Source: Clostridia bacterium
GTDB lineage: Bacteria; Bacillota; Clostridia; Oscillospirales; CAG-272
Direction: 5' to 3'
Assembly (NCBI GenBank): GCA_017451485.1
Contig: JAFTOG010000046.1
Span: forward strand, 1-64,000
DNA length: 64,000 nt
In this document: piece after piece, positions 19,043 through 28,569 of the stretch
Numbering within the stretch: the stretch's first letter is position 1
Layout: each line of letters opens with the position of its first letter
Made by a program: the position numbers and the translations under genes
The notes under the pieces: generated by a model
What the model was told of the DNA's origin: nothing
Seen by the model: the letters and a program-made list of their open reading frames with translations, nothing else
Databases searched by the model: none

Positions 19043-19702
19043 TTGAAAAAATATTTTACCATTTTAAGAAAATGTCCCCTGTTTGACAGCATAAATGACA
19101 ATGACCTTACTGCATTGCTTTCCTGCCTTGGTGCAAGGGTAAATGCTTTTGATAAGAAGTATACTATTTTTTCAGAGGGCAGTCCCGCAAGATATGTAGG
19201 GATACTCCTTTCGGGCTCGGCACAGATAATAAAAACAGATTATTACGGTAATAGAAGCATTGTATCTGCCATTAGCCCCTCGGAGCTTATAGGAGAGGCG
19301 TATTCCTGTGCAGGAGCAGAGTCCATTCCCGTTTCCATAGTTGCAAATGAGCCATCGGAAATAATGATAATAGAGTGTGAGAGAATTTTACATTCCTGCT
19401 CCAACAGCTGTTCATTTCATCAGCAGATGATTTTTAATCTGATGAGAAATTTAGCTGTAAAAAATATAATGCTTCACAAGAAAATAGATGTGACATCAAA
19501 GCGTTCTACAAGGGAAAAGCTGATGACTTATCTTATGATTGAGGCAGAAAAACAGGGCTCCAGTCGATTTTCAATTCCCTTTGACCGTCAGGAGCTGGCT
19601 GACTATCTTGAGGTGGATCGTAGTGGACTCTCTGCAGAAATAAGTAAGCTCCGTGAAATGGGTGTCATAAAAAGCAATAAAAAGCAATTTGAGCTTCTAT
19701 AG
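19043..19702 (+). CDS. Crp/Fnr-family transcriptional regulator
   Basis: This regulator of about 219 residues has an N-terminal cyclic-nucleotide-binding-like beta barrel (about residues 10-125; GILLSGSAQI, ELIGEAY) and a C-terminal winged helix with REKLMTYL and FDRQELADYLEVDRSGLSAEISKL as recognition region. There is no N-terminal cysteine cluster of classical FNR type, so the signal may be heme/NO or a small molecule, as in HcpR/DNR-like members. The TTG at 19043 is chosen because AAAGGAG stands 6-7 bases before it. The longer upstream reading (from 18971) would include promoter sequence. It is divergent from the dehydrogenase/Fe-S operon, which it probably controls together with itself. 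Confidence 0.85.
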   Translation: MKKYFTILRKCPLFDSINDNDLTALLSCLGARVNAFDKKYTIFSEGSPARYVGILLSGSAQIIKTDYYGNRSIVSAISPSELIGEAYSCAGAESIPVSIVANEPSEIMIIECERILHSCSNSCSFHQQMIFNLMRNLAVKNIMLHKKIDVTSKRSTREKLMTYLMIEAEKQGSSRFSIPFDRQELADYLEVDRSGLSAEISKLREMGVIKSNKKQFELL

Positions 19703-19742
19703 CATAAAATTTTTCCCCAAGACAGAACAAAAAATACAGTAA

Positions 19743-19775
19743 AAAAAGAACTAAACGGATTGTTTAGTTCTTTTT
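19743..19775. terminator. Bidirectional terminator between Crp/Fnr gene and hemW
   Basis: A perfect 14-bp stem AAAAAGAACTAAAC/GTTTAGTTCTTTTT with loop GGATT separates the convergent genes. Its right end overlaps the hemW stop codon. Confidence 0.9.
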
Positions 19776-20919
19776 ATATGTTCTCTAAAATATCAGAGAG
19801 AATGTAGTTACTTACAAAAAATCCCTTTGGAGTAAAGGCATATGCTCCGTTTTTTTTGCATATGTACCCGTTTTTTTCGTACATTGCATTTTTTTTGTAA
19901 CGGCTATCAAAGCTTATACCGAACCTTTCTTCAAACTCCTTTACATTAACCCCGTCGGACAGGCGAAGTCGGAGCATTACATATTCGTCAATTTTCTCAT
20001 CCTTAGTAAGAGGGGTATCGGCTTCGGCTATCTTTTTGGGTTCATTCCCACCCTCTAAAGCCTTTTCATATTCCTCTATGCTTTCGCTGTAAGAATAACG
20101 CCCACCGTCAATACAGGAGTGAGCTGCCGGACCAAATCCCAAATAGTCCCTGGACAACCAATATTTCATATTATGCGTGCTTTTTTTACCCGGCTTTGCA
20201 AAATTGCTTATCTCATACTGCTCATATCCCATTTTTTTAAGTCTGTCACATAGGGTAATGTACATTTTATATTGCTCATCCTCGTCAGGGAGAGAAAGTG
20301 TGTCTCTTATTTTATAAAAGAGAGTGTTTTCTTCTATTTTCAGGCAGTATGCAGAGATATGCTCAGGAGAAAATTCGCACACTCTGTCAACAGTTTCTAT
20401 AAAATCCTCGGTTTTCTGGTTGGGTAAGGCGTACATTACATCAACGCTTATATTGTCTATTCCGGCTGATGAGAGAAGCCTGTAGCTTTCCTTGAAATCC
20501 TCAAAGGTATGTATTCTGCCAAGCATCTTAAGATCATTATCCGATGCAGACTGCAGACCTATGCTCACTCTGTTAATACCGATGGACTTGTATGATTTGG
20601 CCTTTTCCTCTGTCAGCGTACCGGGATTTGCCTCTATTGTAATTTCACAGTCTTTGGTAAGATGAAAGCTGTGATGTATTGCATTGAGTATTTTTTCTAT
20701 CTGCTCCACGCTTAGAATTGACGGTGTACCCCCACCGAAAAAGACGGTATCGACTTGTCTTTTACTGTATTTTTTACCTTCCATATCTATGTGTAGACAA
20801 AGAGAATTTATATAGCGTTCTATCCCCTCGTATGCCATGCAACCGAGGGAATAAAAATCACAATAATTACACTTCTTTACGCAAAAGGGAATATGGATAT
20901 ATAATCCTAAGCCTTTCAT
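19774..20919 (-). CDS. hemW: HemW-like radical SAM heme chaperone / coproporphyrinogen III oxidase-like protein
   Basis: This 381-residue radical SAM protein has the CxxxCxxC cluster motif [11 protein letters not shown] at Cys13/17/20, the GGGTPS motif and the HemN C-terminal domain ([14 protein letters not shown]). The short N-terminus and genome position next to lepA are typical of HemW, a heme-binding chaperone, rather than of true HemN oxidase. No other heme biosynthesis gene is in the window. Its start overlaps the lepA stop by 4 bases (ATGA), so the two are translationally coupled, with lepA first. Confidence 0.9.
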   Translation of the reverse strand: MKGLGLYIHIPFCVKKCNYCDFYSLGCMAYEGIERYINSLCLHIDMEGKKYSKRQVDTVFFGGGTPSILSVEQIEKILNAIHHSFHLTKDCEITIEANPGTLTEEKAKSYKSIGINRVSIGLQSASDNDLKMLGRIHTFEDFKESYRLLSSAGIDNISVDVMYALPNQKTEDFIETVDRVCEFSPEHISAYCLKIEENTLFYKIRDTLSLPDEDEQYKMYITLCDRLKKMGYEQYEISNFAKPGKKSTHNMKYWLSRDYLGFGPAAHSCIDGGRYSYSESIEEYEKALEGGNEPKKIAEADTPLTKDEKIDEYVMLRLRLSDGVNVKEFEERFGISFDSRYKKNAMYEKNGYICKKNGAYAFTPKGFFVSNYILSDILENI

Positions 20920-22733
20920 TTCTCGCTATCATCCAGCTTAAGAACAGCCATAAATGCCTCGGGAGTAACCTCTACAGAGCCAAGACGACGCATCTTCTTC
21001 TTTCCTTCCTTCTGCTTTTCAAGGAGCTTCTTTTTACGGGTAATATCACCGCCGTAGCACTTCGCAAGTACATCCTTACGGAGGGCTCTGACAGTTTCTC
21101 TTGCTATAATCTTAGATCCAATCGCTGCCTGTATCGGAATTTCAAAAAGCTGGCGGGAGATATTGTCCTTAAGCTTTTCAGCTATTTTTCTTGCTCTTGT
21201 ATATGCTTTTTCGGAGTGTACTATAAATGTAAGGGCATCTACAACCTCACCGTTGAGTAGGAAATCAAGCTTAACAAGACTGCTTTCCTCATAATCGGCA
21301 AACTCATAATCCAGGGATGCATATCCACGGCTTCTGCTTTTAAGTGCATCAAAGAAGTCGTATACTATTTCGTTCAAGGGCAGAATATAGTGTAGCTCCA
21401 CTCGGGTAGCATCAAGATATTTCATATCCTTAAATATGCCTCTACGGTCCTGACAAAGGTCCATAATACCACCGACAAATTCTGTAGGAGTAATAATATT
21501 TGCCCTGACAGTAGGCTCATATGCCTTAGCTATGGTATCTGTAGGAGGATAGTTGGAGGGATTGTCTATAAATACGGTCTCTCCATTGGTTTTATCTATC
21601 TTGTAAATAACGCTTGGAGCTGTTGTAATAAGGTCAAGGTTGAATTCTCTTTCCAGTCTTTCCTGTATAATTTCCATATGCAGAAGTCCAAGGAAGCCAC
21701 AACGAAAGCCGAAGCCAAGTGCAATGGATGTTTCTGCCTCAAAGGAAAGGGCAGCATCGTTAAGCTTTAGCTTTTCAAGAGCATCACGGAGGTCATTGTA
21801 TCTTGCTCCGTCTGCGGGATATATACCGGAGAATACCATTGGGAGAGCCTCCTTAAAGCCATCAAGGGGCTCGGTGGCACCGTTTTCAGCTGTGGTAACG
21901 GTGTCACCAACCTTAGTCTCTGAAACTGTTTTTATACTTGCTGTAATATAGCCAACCTCTCCTGCCTTGAGCTCCTCTCCTTTTTCAAGACCGAGAGCAT
22001 TGAGATAGCCCACCTCAACAACATCATAGATTGCACCGGAGCTCATCATTTTAATTTTGTCTCCTGCCCTTAATGTGCCATCAATAACACGCACATAAAC
22101 CACAACACCGAGATAAGCGTTGTAATGGGAGTCAAAAATAAGACATTTAAGAGGAGCATTTTCATCTCCCTTTGGAGCAGGGATATTTTCCACTATGGCA
22201 TCAAGAACTGTATCAATATTAAGTCCAACCTTCGCAGAAACTGCAGGACAGTCCTCTGCTACTATACCGATAACATCCTCTATTTCCTTTCTTACCCTGT
22301 CCACATCGGCACTGGGGAGATCTATCTTGTTTATAACAGGCACAATTTCAAGGTCGCAGTCGACGGCAAGATAAGCATTTGCAAGGGTCTGTGCCTCTAT
22401 GCCCTGTGTGGAATCCACCACCAGAAGAGCACCCTCACAGGCATTTAGCGAACGGGATACCTCATAGTTAAAGTCAACATGGCCGGGAGTGTCGATAAGA
22501 TTAAGTACATATTCCTCTCCGTCCTTGTGGGTGTAGTTTATTCTTACAGCTCTTGCCTTGATGGTAATGCCTCTTTCTCTCTCCAAATCCATATTGTCAA
22601 GGAGCTGTGCCTCCATTTCACGCTTGGAAACAGCATTGGAGTATTCCAGAATACGGTCGGCAAGAGTTGATTTACCGTGGTCAATATGTGCAATAATAGA
22701 AAAATTTCTTATTCTTTTCTGCTTTTCGTTCAT
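20916..22733 (-). CDS. lepA: Elongation factor 4 (LepA), ribosomal back-translocating GTPase
   Basis: This 605-residue translational GTPase matches LepA in length. The G1 motif [10 protein letters not shown]2/G3 region with DTPGHVDF and G4 NKIDLP are intact, followed by EF-G-like domains ([22 protein letters not shown]) and the LepA-specific C-terminus ([19 protein letters not shown]). It binds ribosomes and acts on stalled or mis-translocated complexes or assembly. It is the first gene of the lepA-hemW operon, with a clear promoter 34-62 bases upstream. Confidence 0.97.
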   Translation of the reverse strand: MNEKQKRIRNFSIIAHIDHGKSTLADRILEYSNAVSKREMEAQLLDNMDLERERGITIKARAVRINYTHKDGEEYVLNLIDTPGHVDFNYEVSRSLNACEGALLVVDSTQGIEAQTLANAYLAVDCDLEIVPVINKIDLPSADVDRVRKEIEDVIGIVAEDCPAVSAKVGLNIDTVLDAIVENIPAPKGDENAPLKCLIFDSHYNAYLGVVVYVRVIDGTLRAGDKIKMMSSGAIYDVVEVGYLNALGLEKGEELKAGEVGYITASIKTVSETKVGDTVTTAENGATEPLDGFKEALPMVFSGIYPADGARYNDLRDALEKLKLNDAALSFEAETSIALGFGFRCGFLGLLHMEIIQERLEREFNLDLITTAPSVIYKIDKTNGETVFIDNPSNYPPTDTIAKAYEPTVRANIITPTEFVGGIMDLCQDRRGIFKDMKYLDATRVELHYILPLNEIVYDFFDALKSRSRGYASLDYEFADYEESSLVKLDFLLNGEVVDALTFIVHSEKAYTRARKIAEKLKDNISRQLFEIPIQAAIGSKIIARETVRALRKDVLAKCYGGDITRKKKLLEKQKEGKKKMRRLGSVEVTPEAFMAVLKLDDSEK

Positions 22734-22766
22734 TATATAAATCCTTTCGGAACTGATTTCACAGTA

Positions 22767-22795
22767 ATTTTATCATATCTTTATTTGATGTGCAA
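22767..22795 (-). promoter_or_regulatory. lepA-hemW promoter
   Basis: On the minus strand TTGCAC, a 17-base spacer and TAAAAT lie upstream of lepA. Confidence 0.65.
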
Positions 22796-22845
22796 GTATT
22801 TTTTATGTTATAAAATGCTTTTTGCACAAAAAACTGTTAAAATCA

Positions 22846-22872
22846 AATAAGCAGGAAAAAATCCTGCTTATT
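22846..22872 (-). terminator. Terminator of the glycosyltransferase gene
   Basis: An 11-bp stem AATAAGCAGGA/TCCTGCTTATT lies 7 bases after the glycosyltransferase stop on the minus strand, between it and the lepA promoter. Confidence 0.75.
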
Positions 22873-22878
22873 CAATAT

Positions 22879-24189
22879 TTACTCATCCTTTTTTTCTTCA
22901 AGCAGCTTTACCTCAGCTTTATTGCTTCCGGCAGTGATTTCATCAAGGCTTTTTGACTTTGTGTGTACAATGGGCTTCCACTCATTTTTAGCAAAGAGTG
23001 CAGCCATTGTTACAGGAACATAGCTTATCATAAATATAGGGAATGTAAATACATACAATATCTTTTTGAAAACCGAGCAATGAATATTTTTCCATTCCGT
23101 AACGGTGGTTATAGCACCCAGTACAAACATAAGTGCATACATTCCTGCCACAGTCTCGGCAAAGGAAATGAGGAGAGGTACTATGTTTTCACCCATTATA
23201 GCCAATGTAACACCTGCTATAAAGTTAATAACCACAGAGAGAATGCTCAGCACGAGTGCAGGAAGGATAGTACAGGACATATCAAAGCATGAGGTGCATT
23301 TCTTTGAAAAAATACCACGCACAAGCTTAAGTCCGAATTTTCCCATTACCTGTATGTAGCCCCTTGCCCAACGCATTCTTTGGTGGCAGGACTGGGAAAA
23401 CTTTGTAGGCTGCTCATCGTATATAACGGCATCATCGGCATAGCCTATCTTTCTGCCCTTTAAAACATTGTAGTTGGTAAATTCGATATCCTCGGTAAGA
23501 AGAAAGAATTTCCATCCACCTGTTTCACGCATGATTGCGGAATCGAATATAAAACCTGTACCGGAAACGGCAGCAGTAGTATGACAACGCATACGGCATC
23601 TGTTAAGATACTGGGATTCACGGAGGAACCAAAGTGCATATCCTGCACTTACCCAGTTATCACCGTAGTTTTTGGAGTTGCGATAGCAGGTAACAACTGG
23701 ATATTTGTCGGAAAACACCTTGTTCATTTCCTCAAAGAACTTAGGGTCAACCACATTGTCCGCATCAAATATAGCATAAGCGTCAAAGTATGTATCACCG
23801 TATTTTTCAACTACCCTGTCATAAAGGAATTCCATGGCGTAGCCCTTACCGACCCTTTCGGTATTGAATCTCTCATAAACTTCAGCTCCCGCAGCTCTTG
23901 CAATCTCTGCAGTTTTATCGTTGCAGTTATCAGCTACCACAAAGATGTTAATATGCTCAGGACTGTATGTCTGTGCCTTAAGGCTATCTATTAGATTCTT
24001 TATAACAATTTCTTCATTACGGGCAGAAATAAGTATGCCGTATCGTCTTAAGGGCTTTTCGCTGTGCTTTGCTTTTCTTATAAATATGGGAACCAAAATA
24101 AAAAGTATCTGGTATGCATAAAATGCCATGAATAGTATACCGATAACCTTGTTGGCAGTGCCGACACTGCTCCAAATAATATCAGCCAT
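22879..24189 (-). CDS. Processive family 2 glycosyltransferase (membrane)
   Basis: This 436-residue protein has one N-terminal membrane segment (about residues 10-35), a GT2 catalytic domain and three C-terminal membrane segments. Motifs of processive GT2 enzymes (cellulose/hyaluronan/PNAG synthase type) are present: DNCND, FDADNVVD (DxD-like), TEDIEF and QRMRWARG (QxxRW). It would transfer sugars from a nucleotide donor on the cytoplasmic face and possibly export the chain. The polymer cannot be told from sequence. The second ATG (24189) is chosen because GGAGG lies 6 bases before it; the longer form would begin inside a 5' hairpin. The gene stands alone with its own promoter and terminator. 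Confidence 0.88.
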   Translation of the reverse strand: MADIIWSSVGTANKVIGILFMAFYAYQILFILVPIFIRKAKHSEKPLRRYGILISARNEEIVIKNLIDSLKAQTYSPEHINIFVVADNCNDKTAEIARAAGAEVYERFNTERVGKGYAMEFLYDRVVEKYGDTYFDAYAIFDADNVVDPKFFEEMNKVFSDKYPVVTCYRNSKNYGDNWVSAGYALWFLRESQYLNRCRMRCHTTAAVSGTGFIFDSAIMRETGGWKFFLLTEDIEFTNYNVLKGRKIGYADDAVIYDEQPTKFSQSCHQRMRWARGYIQVMGKFGLKLVRGIFSKKCTSCFDMSCTILPALVLSILSVVINFIAGVTLAIMGENIVPLLISFAETVAGMYALMFVLGAITTVTEWKNIHCSVFKKILYVFTFPIFMISYVPVTMAALFAKNEWKPIVHTKSKSLDEITAGSNKAEVKLLEEKKDE

Positions 24190-24303
24190 TTTTATCCTCC
24201 ATGCGAAAACTCGCATTAATCTAAATAAATTGTTCGCAACCGAAACGATAGAAGGTCAGATGTACAATTAAAATACGGTTGCTTATATATAATTCTTTAT
24301 ATT
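24190..24303 (-). other. Structured 5' leader of the glycosyltransferase gene
   Basis: About 113 bases lie between the predicted transcription start and the start codon. On the minus strand the leader contains GCAACCG (24276-24282) paired with CGGTTGC (24236-24242) over a 33-base loop, and a perfect hairpin ATGCGA-GTTT-TCGCAT (24201-24216) directly before the GGAGG. It matches no riboswitch that I can recognise. The second hairpin is placed where it could affect ribosome access. Confidence 0.45.
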
Positions 24304-24309
24304 AATTAA

Positions 24310-24338
24310 ATTATACTACAATTTTAATTGCAAGTCAA
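24310..24338 (-). promoter_or_regulatory. Glycosyltransferase promoter
   Basis: On the minus strand TTGACT, a 17-base spacer and TATAAT. Between this and the divergent promoter at 24451 the sequence is AT-rich and holds nothing else I can name. Confidence 0.75.
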
Positions 24339-24450
24339 TAAAAATAAATTTTTTTTAAGGGCTGAAGGGTTTTTTATCAAAAAATACAATATTTTGTCTT
24401 TTGAGCATATTTTTATAGTGTATAATTGCCAATTATTTTCGTCAAAGGTA

Positions 24451-24479
24451 TTGACTTTTACTTCGTAAAAATATATACT
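24451..24479 (+). promoter_or_regulatory. Promoter of the GH-A-like glycosidase pair
   Basis: TTGACT, a 17-base spacer and TATACT, about 59 bases upstream of the first glycosidase ATG. Confidence 0.75.
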
Positions 24480-24537
24480 TCATAGTAGGTTGGTTTATTT
24501 TGATAGTAAAATTAACGAGAATAAGGAGAGTAAAAAA

Positions 24538-26466
24538 ATGAACAGTACCCCACAAAAGATCCGTGTAACAGAGGATATGATCATTAATGATATGGGCATT
24601 GAAAAAGTGTCAAATTTCTTTTGTGAATTTGATAACGATGGAGACCCCCTTTATGGCGTTATTGGCGAAAATCCGAAGATTCACCGTAGATTTGACCACT
24701 GGTGGATTGGCGAAACAGATCTTTCATTCACAGTAGAGCTTGACGGAATATATAAGATTACAGATATTTTCCTTTACAATGAATTTGGTTCTCATCCGGC
24801 AAAGGTAAGGATGGGTACACCATTTTCCTGGGAGTTTGATAAGGATTTTACTCCCGAAATGCAGAAATGGTGTGGATTTAAGGCAGAAGCTGAAACACAG
24901 TACATTAATTTTACATTCAACAACAACAACGCACCAAGCGAGATTATTATTTACGGCTACAAGGTAAAGGATGTTGAAAAAATCATACCGGAAAGAAAGC
25001 CTCACGGAAAAACCAATATGGATGGCTTTGTGGGTATGAACGCTTTTATCAATGACGGAGATGATATCTGCCGTGCAGTAAATTATATTCGTGAGTATCA
25101 TCCATGGACCTGGACCTGCCGTCCTAATATGGAGAACACTACGATCTCATTTAACCCCGGATATGCAAATGGCTGGGATTTTGAGGAATTTTACCGTAAG
25201 CATTCCGAGCATGGAATAGACATTTGTCCTACAATTTCCAGTCACCGTTCCAGAGGACCTAAGGATAACACCTGTGATTCCAAGGATCCTAAAAACTATA
25301 TGAGCTTTGCAACTATGCTTTTCCAGTTTGTTGCAAGATTCGGTCACAATAAGGATATAGACCCTGCTCTTATCCAGGTTGACCCCGGTCAGACACCTAA
25401 GATAGGTTTAGGGTATCTTTCCTCCGTTGAGCCTCTTAATGAGCCTGACGGAACATGGCTTGGCAGAGAGCCTTACTTTTCCCCCTTTGAGCTTGCTGCA
25501 TTCCTAAGTATGTGCTATGACGGACATGAGGGCATGTACAAAAATGTAGGTGTAAAGCAGGCAGACCCCAATTTCAAGATGTCAATGTCAGGTGGTGCGG
25601 GACTTAATCTTAACTACCTCCGTGCTATGGAATTCTGGGCAAAATATAACCGTAAGGACGGAAAGCTTCCCTTTGATGTTATCAATGCACATAGATATTG
25701 TGGTAAGAGCAAGGATAAGAAGGGTCTTACAAACTATGTAAATGTTAACACAGACGAGCGTGGAGATACAAGCGATAAGGTATATGTAGGTGTCAGCCCC
25801 GAGGAGGGTAATATTGTAGGTTCCTTTGATCCTATAAGAAACTGGCGTGACAGATATCACCCTGAGCTGGAAATCTGGCTTACAGAATTCGGCTGGGATA
25901 CAAACCAGGATTACAGAACAGCTACATCTGCCCATGCGTATGCAGAATATACAGGCAGACAGGTTCAGGCTATGTGGCTCGTGCGTGAATATTTGCTCCT
26001 CAGCTCTATAGGCATTGAGAAGGCTGCTATGTATATGTCCCGTGACTGTGGCCCCGAGGAAACAGCAGTAGGTAAGTACGGCTCCAGTGGACTTGTACGT
26101 TTCCCCATTGAAATCAATCCCGGAAATGTAATTCAGGGTAATAAGAAGGACTCCTTCTACTATGTATATACCCTTAAGGAAACGTTGGGAGATACTGTTT
26201 TCGATTGTGAGCTTGAGGCTCCTAACGAGAATGTAAAAATATTCAAGTACCTTACAAAGGAAGGTAAGGCAAAATATGCAATTTGGTGCACTACCTCCGA
26301 CGGAACCAAGGTTCCCGGTATGAAGTTTAGAATACCGGAGGGCGAGTATAAGCTTGTTGAAATGGTATTTGAGTCCGTACTCGGAAAGCAGTCCGATCTT
26401 GAATATAAGGACGGATATGTGGTTGTAAATGTGTCTGAAAATCCTATATTTGTTGTAGAGAAATAA
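24538..26466 (+). CDS. Clan GH-A-like glycosidase with N-terminal discoidin-like domain, paralogue 1 (cytoplasmic)
   Basis: This protein of about 642 residues has no signal peptide. An N-terminal beta domain (about 1-150; WWIGETDLSFTVELDG, APSEIIIYGYK) resembles F5/8-type carbohydrate-binding folds. The middle looks like a TIM barrel with the acid/base candidate Glu302 in PLNEPDG and the nucleophile candidate Glu450 in WLTEFGWD, 148 residues apart as in clan GH-A. A C-terminal beta region follows. Substrate and CAZy family are not recognised. The ATG at 24538 follows AAGGAG with a 9-base spacer; a TTG at 24490 would extend into the leader. Two paralogues follow, the first 59 bases downstream behind a hairpin. 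Confidence 0.75.
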   Translation: MNSTPQKIRVTEDMIINDMGIEKVSNFFCEFDNDGDPLYGVIGENPKIHRRFDHWWIGETDLSFTVELDGIYKITDIFLYNEFGSHPAKVRMGTPFSWEFDKDFTPEMQKWCGFKAEAETQYINFTFNNNNAPSEIIIYGYKVKDVEKIIPERKPHGKTNMDGFVGMNAFINDGDDICRAVNYIREYHPWTWTCRPNMENTTISFNPGYANGWDFEEFYRKHSEHGIDICPTISSHRSRGPKDNTCDSKDPKNYMSFATMLFQFVARFGHNKDIDPALIQVDPGQTPKIGLGYLSSVEPLNEPDGTWLGREPYFSPFELAAFLSMCYDGHEGMYKNVGVKQADPNFKMSMSGGAGLNLNYLRAMEFWAKYNRKDGKLPFDVINAHRYCGKSKDKKGLTNYVNVNTDERGDTSDKVYVGVSPEEGNIVGSFDPIRNWRDRYHPELEIWLTEFGWDTNQDYRTATSAHAYAEYTGRQVQAMWLVREYLLLSSIGIEKAAMYMSRDCGPEETAVGKYGSSGLVRFPIEINPGNVIQGNKKDSFYYVYTLKETLGDTVFDCELEAPNENVKIFKYLTKEGKAKYAIWCTTSDGTKVPGMKFRIPEGEYKLVEMVFESVLGKQSDLEYKDGYVVVNVSENPIFVVEK

Positions 26467-26472
26467 TAAAAT

Positions 26473-26509
26473 GAGGCTTCGATCGTTGTCTGACCGAGGC
26501 CTCTTTTAG
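26473..26509 (+). terminator. Hairpin between glycosidase paralogues 1 and 2 (attenuator or terminator)
   Basis: A 9-bp stem with one wobble pair, GAGGCTTCG/CGAGGCCTC, is followed by a short T run and then the ribosome binding site of the next gene. It may reduce read-through, so paralogue 2 would be expressed less. Confidence 0.6.
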
Positions 26510-26525
26510 AAAAAAGGAGTTAGCT

Positions 26526-28457
26526 ATGAATAATAAAATTCAGAAAATCAAAATAACCCCCGAAATGATTATAAATGATATGGGTCTTGAATGTCCTGCC
26601 AATTTCTTTTGTGAATTTGATTTGGTGGGTGACCCTCTGCACGGTATAGAGGGAGAAGCACCTAAGGTACACCCCCGACACGATACATGGTGGATAGGTG
26701 AGACAGACCTTTCCTTTACTGTTGAGCTTGACGGGATTTATAAGATAACAAATATTTATTTTTACAATAATACTGGCAACCATAAGGCTGCTGTAAAAAT
26801 GGGTACTCCCTTTACATGGGAATACAACGAGATATTCATACAGGAATTTCAAAAATGGACAGGCTTTGAAGTAAATTTTGATACACGGTATATAAATTTC
26901 ACATTCAATAACAACGATGCTCCAAGTGAGATTATTGTCTACGGATATAAGCTTGAAGAAATTAACGAGCCAATTCCCGAGCCTGCAAAGAGGGAAAGAA
27001 TCAAGCTGGATAAATTCGTGGGAATGAATGGATTTGTAAACGATGCTGATGATATTTCAAGAGCATGTACTTATATAAGGGAATATCATCCATGGACCTG
27101 GACCTGTACTCCAAACGGTGTCGACACAGCTTTGTCCCCCAACCCCAGCACAAATCTCAGATGGGACTTTGACGACTTTTACAAAAGACGCCACAGCTTT
27201 GGAATAGATGTATGTGCTACCATTACGGTAGGAAGGGATGCAAGCCCTAAGGATGAGGGAGTAAGCGATACTACTAAGCCTGAGGCGTATATGTCCTATG
27301 CATCTGCCCTTTTCCAATATGTAGCAAGATACGGTCACAATAAAAACATAGACCCCGATGTAATTAAGGTGGTCGAGGGTCAGGAAAAAAAGATAGGCCT
27401 TGGATATATGTCATATGTAGAGCCACTCAATGAGCCAAACGGCACATGGATGGGAAGAAATCTTTTCTACTCCCCCTTTGAGCTGGCAGCGTGTATGAGT
27501 ATGTGCTATGATGGACACGAGGGAAAGTTCAAAAATGTAGGTGTAAAGCAGGCAGACCCGAGCTTCAAGATGTCTATGTCGGGACTTGCAGGTGTAAATT
27601 ATAATTACCTAAGGGCTATGTCCTTCTGGGCAAAATACAACAGAAAAGACGGTAAGCTTCCATTTGATGCAATCAATATGCATCACTACTGTGGAAAGAG
27701 TATAAACAAATCGGGAATTACAAAAAATGTGGATGTAAATCTCGATGAACGAGGTGATACTCAGGAGAAGGTATATGTTGGTATAAGTGCAGAGGAGGGC
27801 GATATCGTCGGCGTTCTTAAGAAAATTAAGGACTGGCGTGACAGATATGCTCCTCACCTTGAATACTGGCTTACAGAGTTTGGCTGGGATACCAATCAGG
27901 ATTACAGAACATCAACCTCATCCCATGCATACGGAGAGTACACAGGCAGACAGGTTCAGGCTATGTGGCTCGTACGTGAATATCTTATGCTATCATCGGC
28001 GGGAATCGACAGAGGAGCTATGTATATGTCCCGTGACTGTGGTCCCGAGGAAACATCCGTTGGTAAATATGCTACAAGTGGACTTGTACGCTTCCCTATT
28101 GAATTAGGTGCTAAGGTGGTTGTTCAGGGTAATAAAAAGGATTCCTTCTATTATGTGTACACATTAAAGGAAATTATAAGTGATACCTACTTTGACGGTG
28201 AGCTTGAATCGGAAAATACAAATGTAAAAATTTTTAAGTATATAACCGATGAGGGCAAATCTAAGTATGCTTTATGGTGCCCTACTGCTGACGGAACAAA
28301 GGTTCCCGGATACAGGTTCCGTATTCCCGAGGGCGAATACACTCTTATGAAATTTGTAAATGAATCCTATAACGGAAAGAGATCCGAGCTTGAATATAAG
28401 GACGGATATGTAACCGTTGATATATCGGAAAATCCGATTTTTGTAATTGAAAAATAA
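26526..28457 (+). CDS. Clan GH-A-like glycosidase, paralogue 2 (cytoplasmic)
   Basis: This 643-residue protein is collinear with the preceding gene over its whole length and keeps the same landmarks: N-terminal discoidin-like domain, REYHPWTWTC, PLNEPNG with Glu303, WLTEFGWD with Glu451, and MSRDCGPEET. There is no signal peptide, so it should act in the cytoplasm. The duplicate pair may cover different oligosaccharide linkages or lengths. AAAGGAG precedes the ATG. It ends before a strong hairpin and converges with the third paralogue. Confidence 0.75.
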   Translation: MNNKIQKIKITPEMIINDMGLECPANFFCEFDLVGDPLHGIEGEAPKVHPRHDTWWIGETDLSFTVELDGIYKITNIYFYNNTGNHKAAVKMGTPFTWEYNEIFIQEFQKWTGFEVNFDTRYINFTFNNNDAPSEIIVYGYKLEEINEPIPEPAKRERIKLDKFVGMNGFVNDADDISRACTYIREYHPWTWTCTPNGVDTALSPNPSTNLRWDFDDFYKRRHSFGIDVCATITVGRDASPKDEGVSDTTKPEAYMSYASALFQYVARYGHNKNIDPDVIKVVEGQEKKIGLGYMSYVEPLNEPNGTWMGRNLFYSPFELAACMSMCYDGHEGKFKNVGVKQADPSFKMSMSGLAGVNYNYLRAMSFWAKYNRKDGKLPFDAINMHHYCGKSINKSGITKNVDVNLDERGDTQEKVYVGISAEEGDIVGVLKKIKDWRDRYAPHLEYWLTEFGWDTNQDYRTSTSSHAYGEYTGRQVQAMWLVREYLMLSSAGIDRGAMYMSRDCGPEETSVGKYATSGLVRFPIELGAKVVVQGNKKDSFYYVYTLKEIISDTYFDGELESENTNVKIFKYITDEGKSKYALWCPTADGTKVPGYRFRIPEGEYTLMKFVNESYNGKRSELEYKDGYVTVDISENPIFVIEK

Positions 28458-28469
28458 GCTTTGAATACA

Positions 28470-28506
28470 AAAAACATCTCCTGTAGGTTTTGTGGGAGAT
28501 GTTTTT
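28470..28506 (+). terminator. Terminator after glycosidase paralogue 2
   Basis: A 12-bp stem AAAAACATCTCC/GGAGATGTTTTT is followed by T residues. Confidence 0.88.
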
Positions 28507-28522
28507 TTGTTGCTTAAAAAAA

Positions 28523-28554
28523 GATAGCGTCTCCCATTTGTGTGAGACGCTATC
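28523..28554 (-). terminator. Terminator after glycosidase paralogue 3
   Basis: An 11-bp stem GATAGCGTCTC/GAGACGCTATC lies 16 bases after the stop of the minus-strand lipoprotein gene. On the minus strand the stem is followed by TTTTTTTAAG. Confidence 0.85.
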
Positions 28555-28569
28555 GGATTTTATAATCAA

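Noticed and set aside
19783..20919. True coproporphyrinogen oxidase HemN
   Set aside because: The short N-terminus, lepA neighbour and lack of other heme genes fit HemW better.
20718..21260. 180-residue plus-strand frame over the hemW/lepA junction
   Set aside because: It is antisense to two well-conserved housekeeping genes, with no supporting signals.
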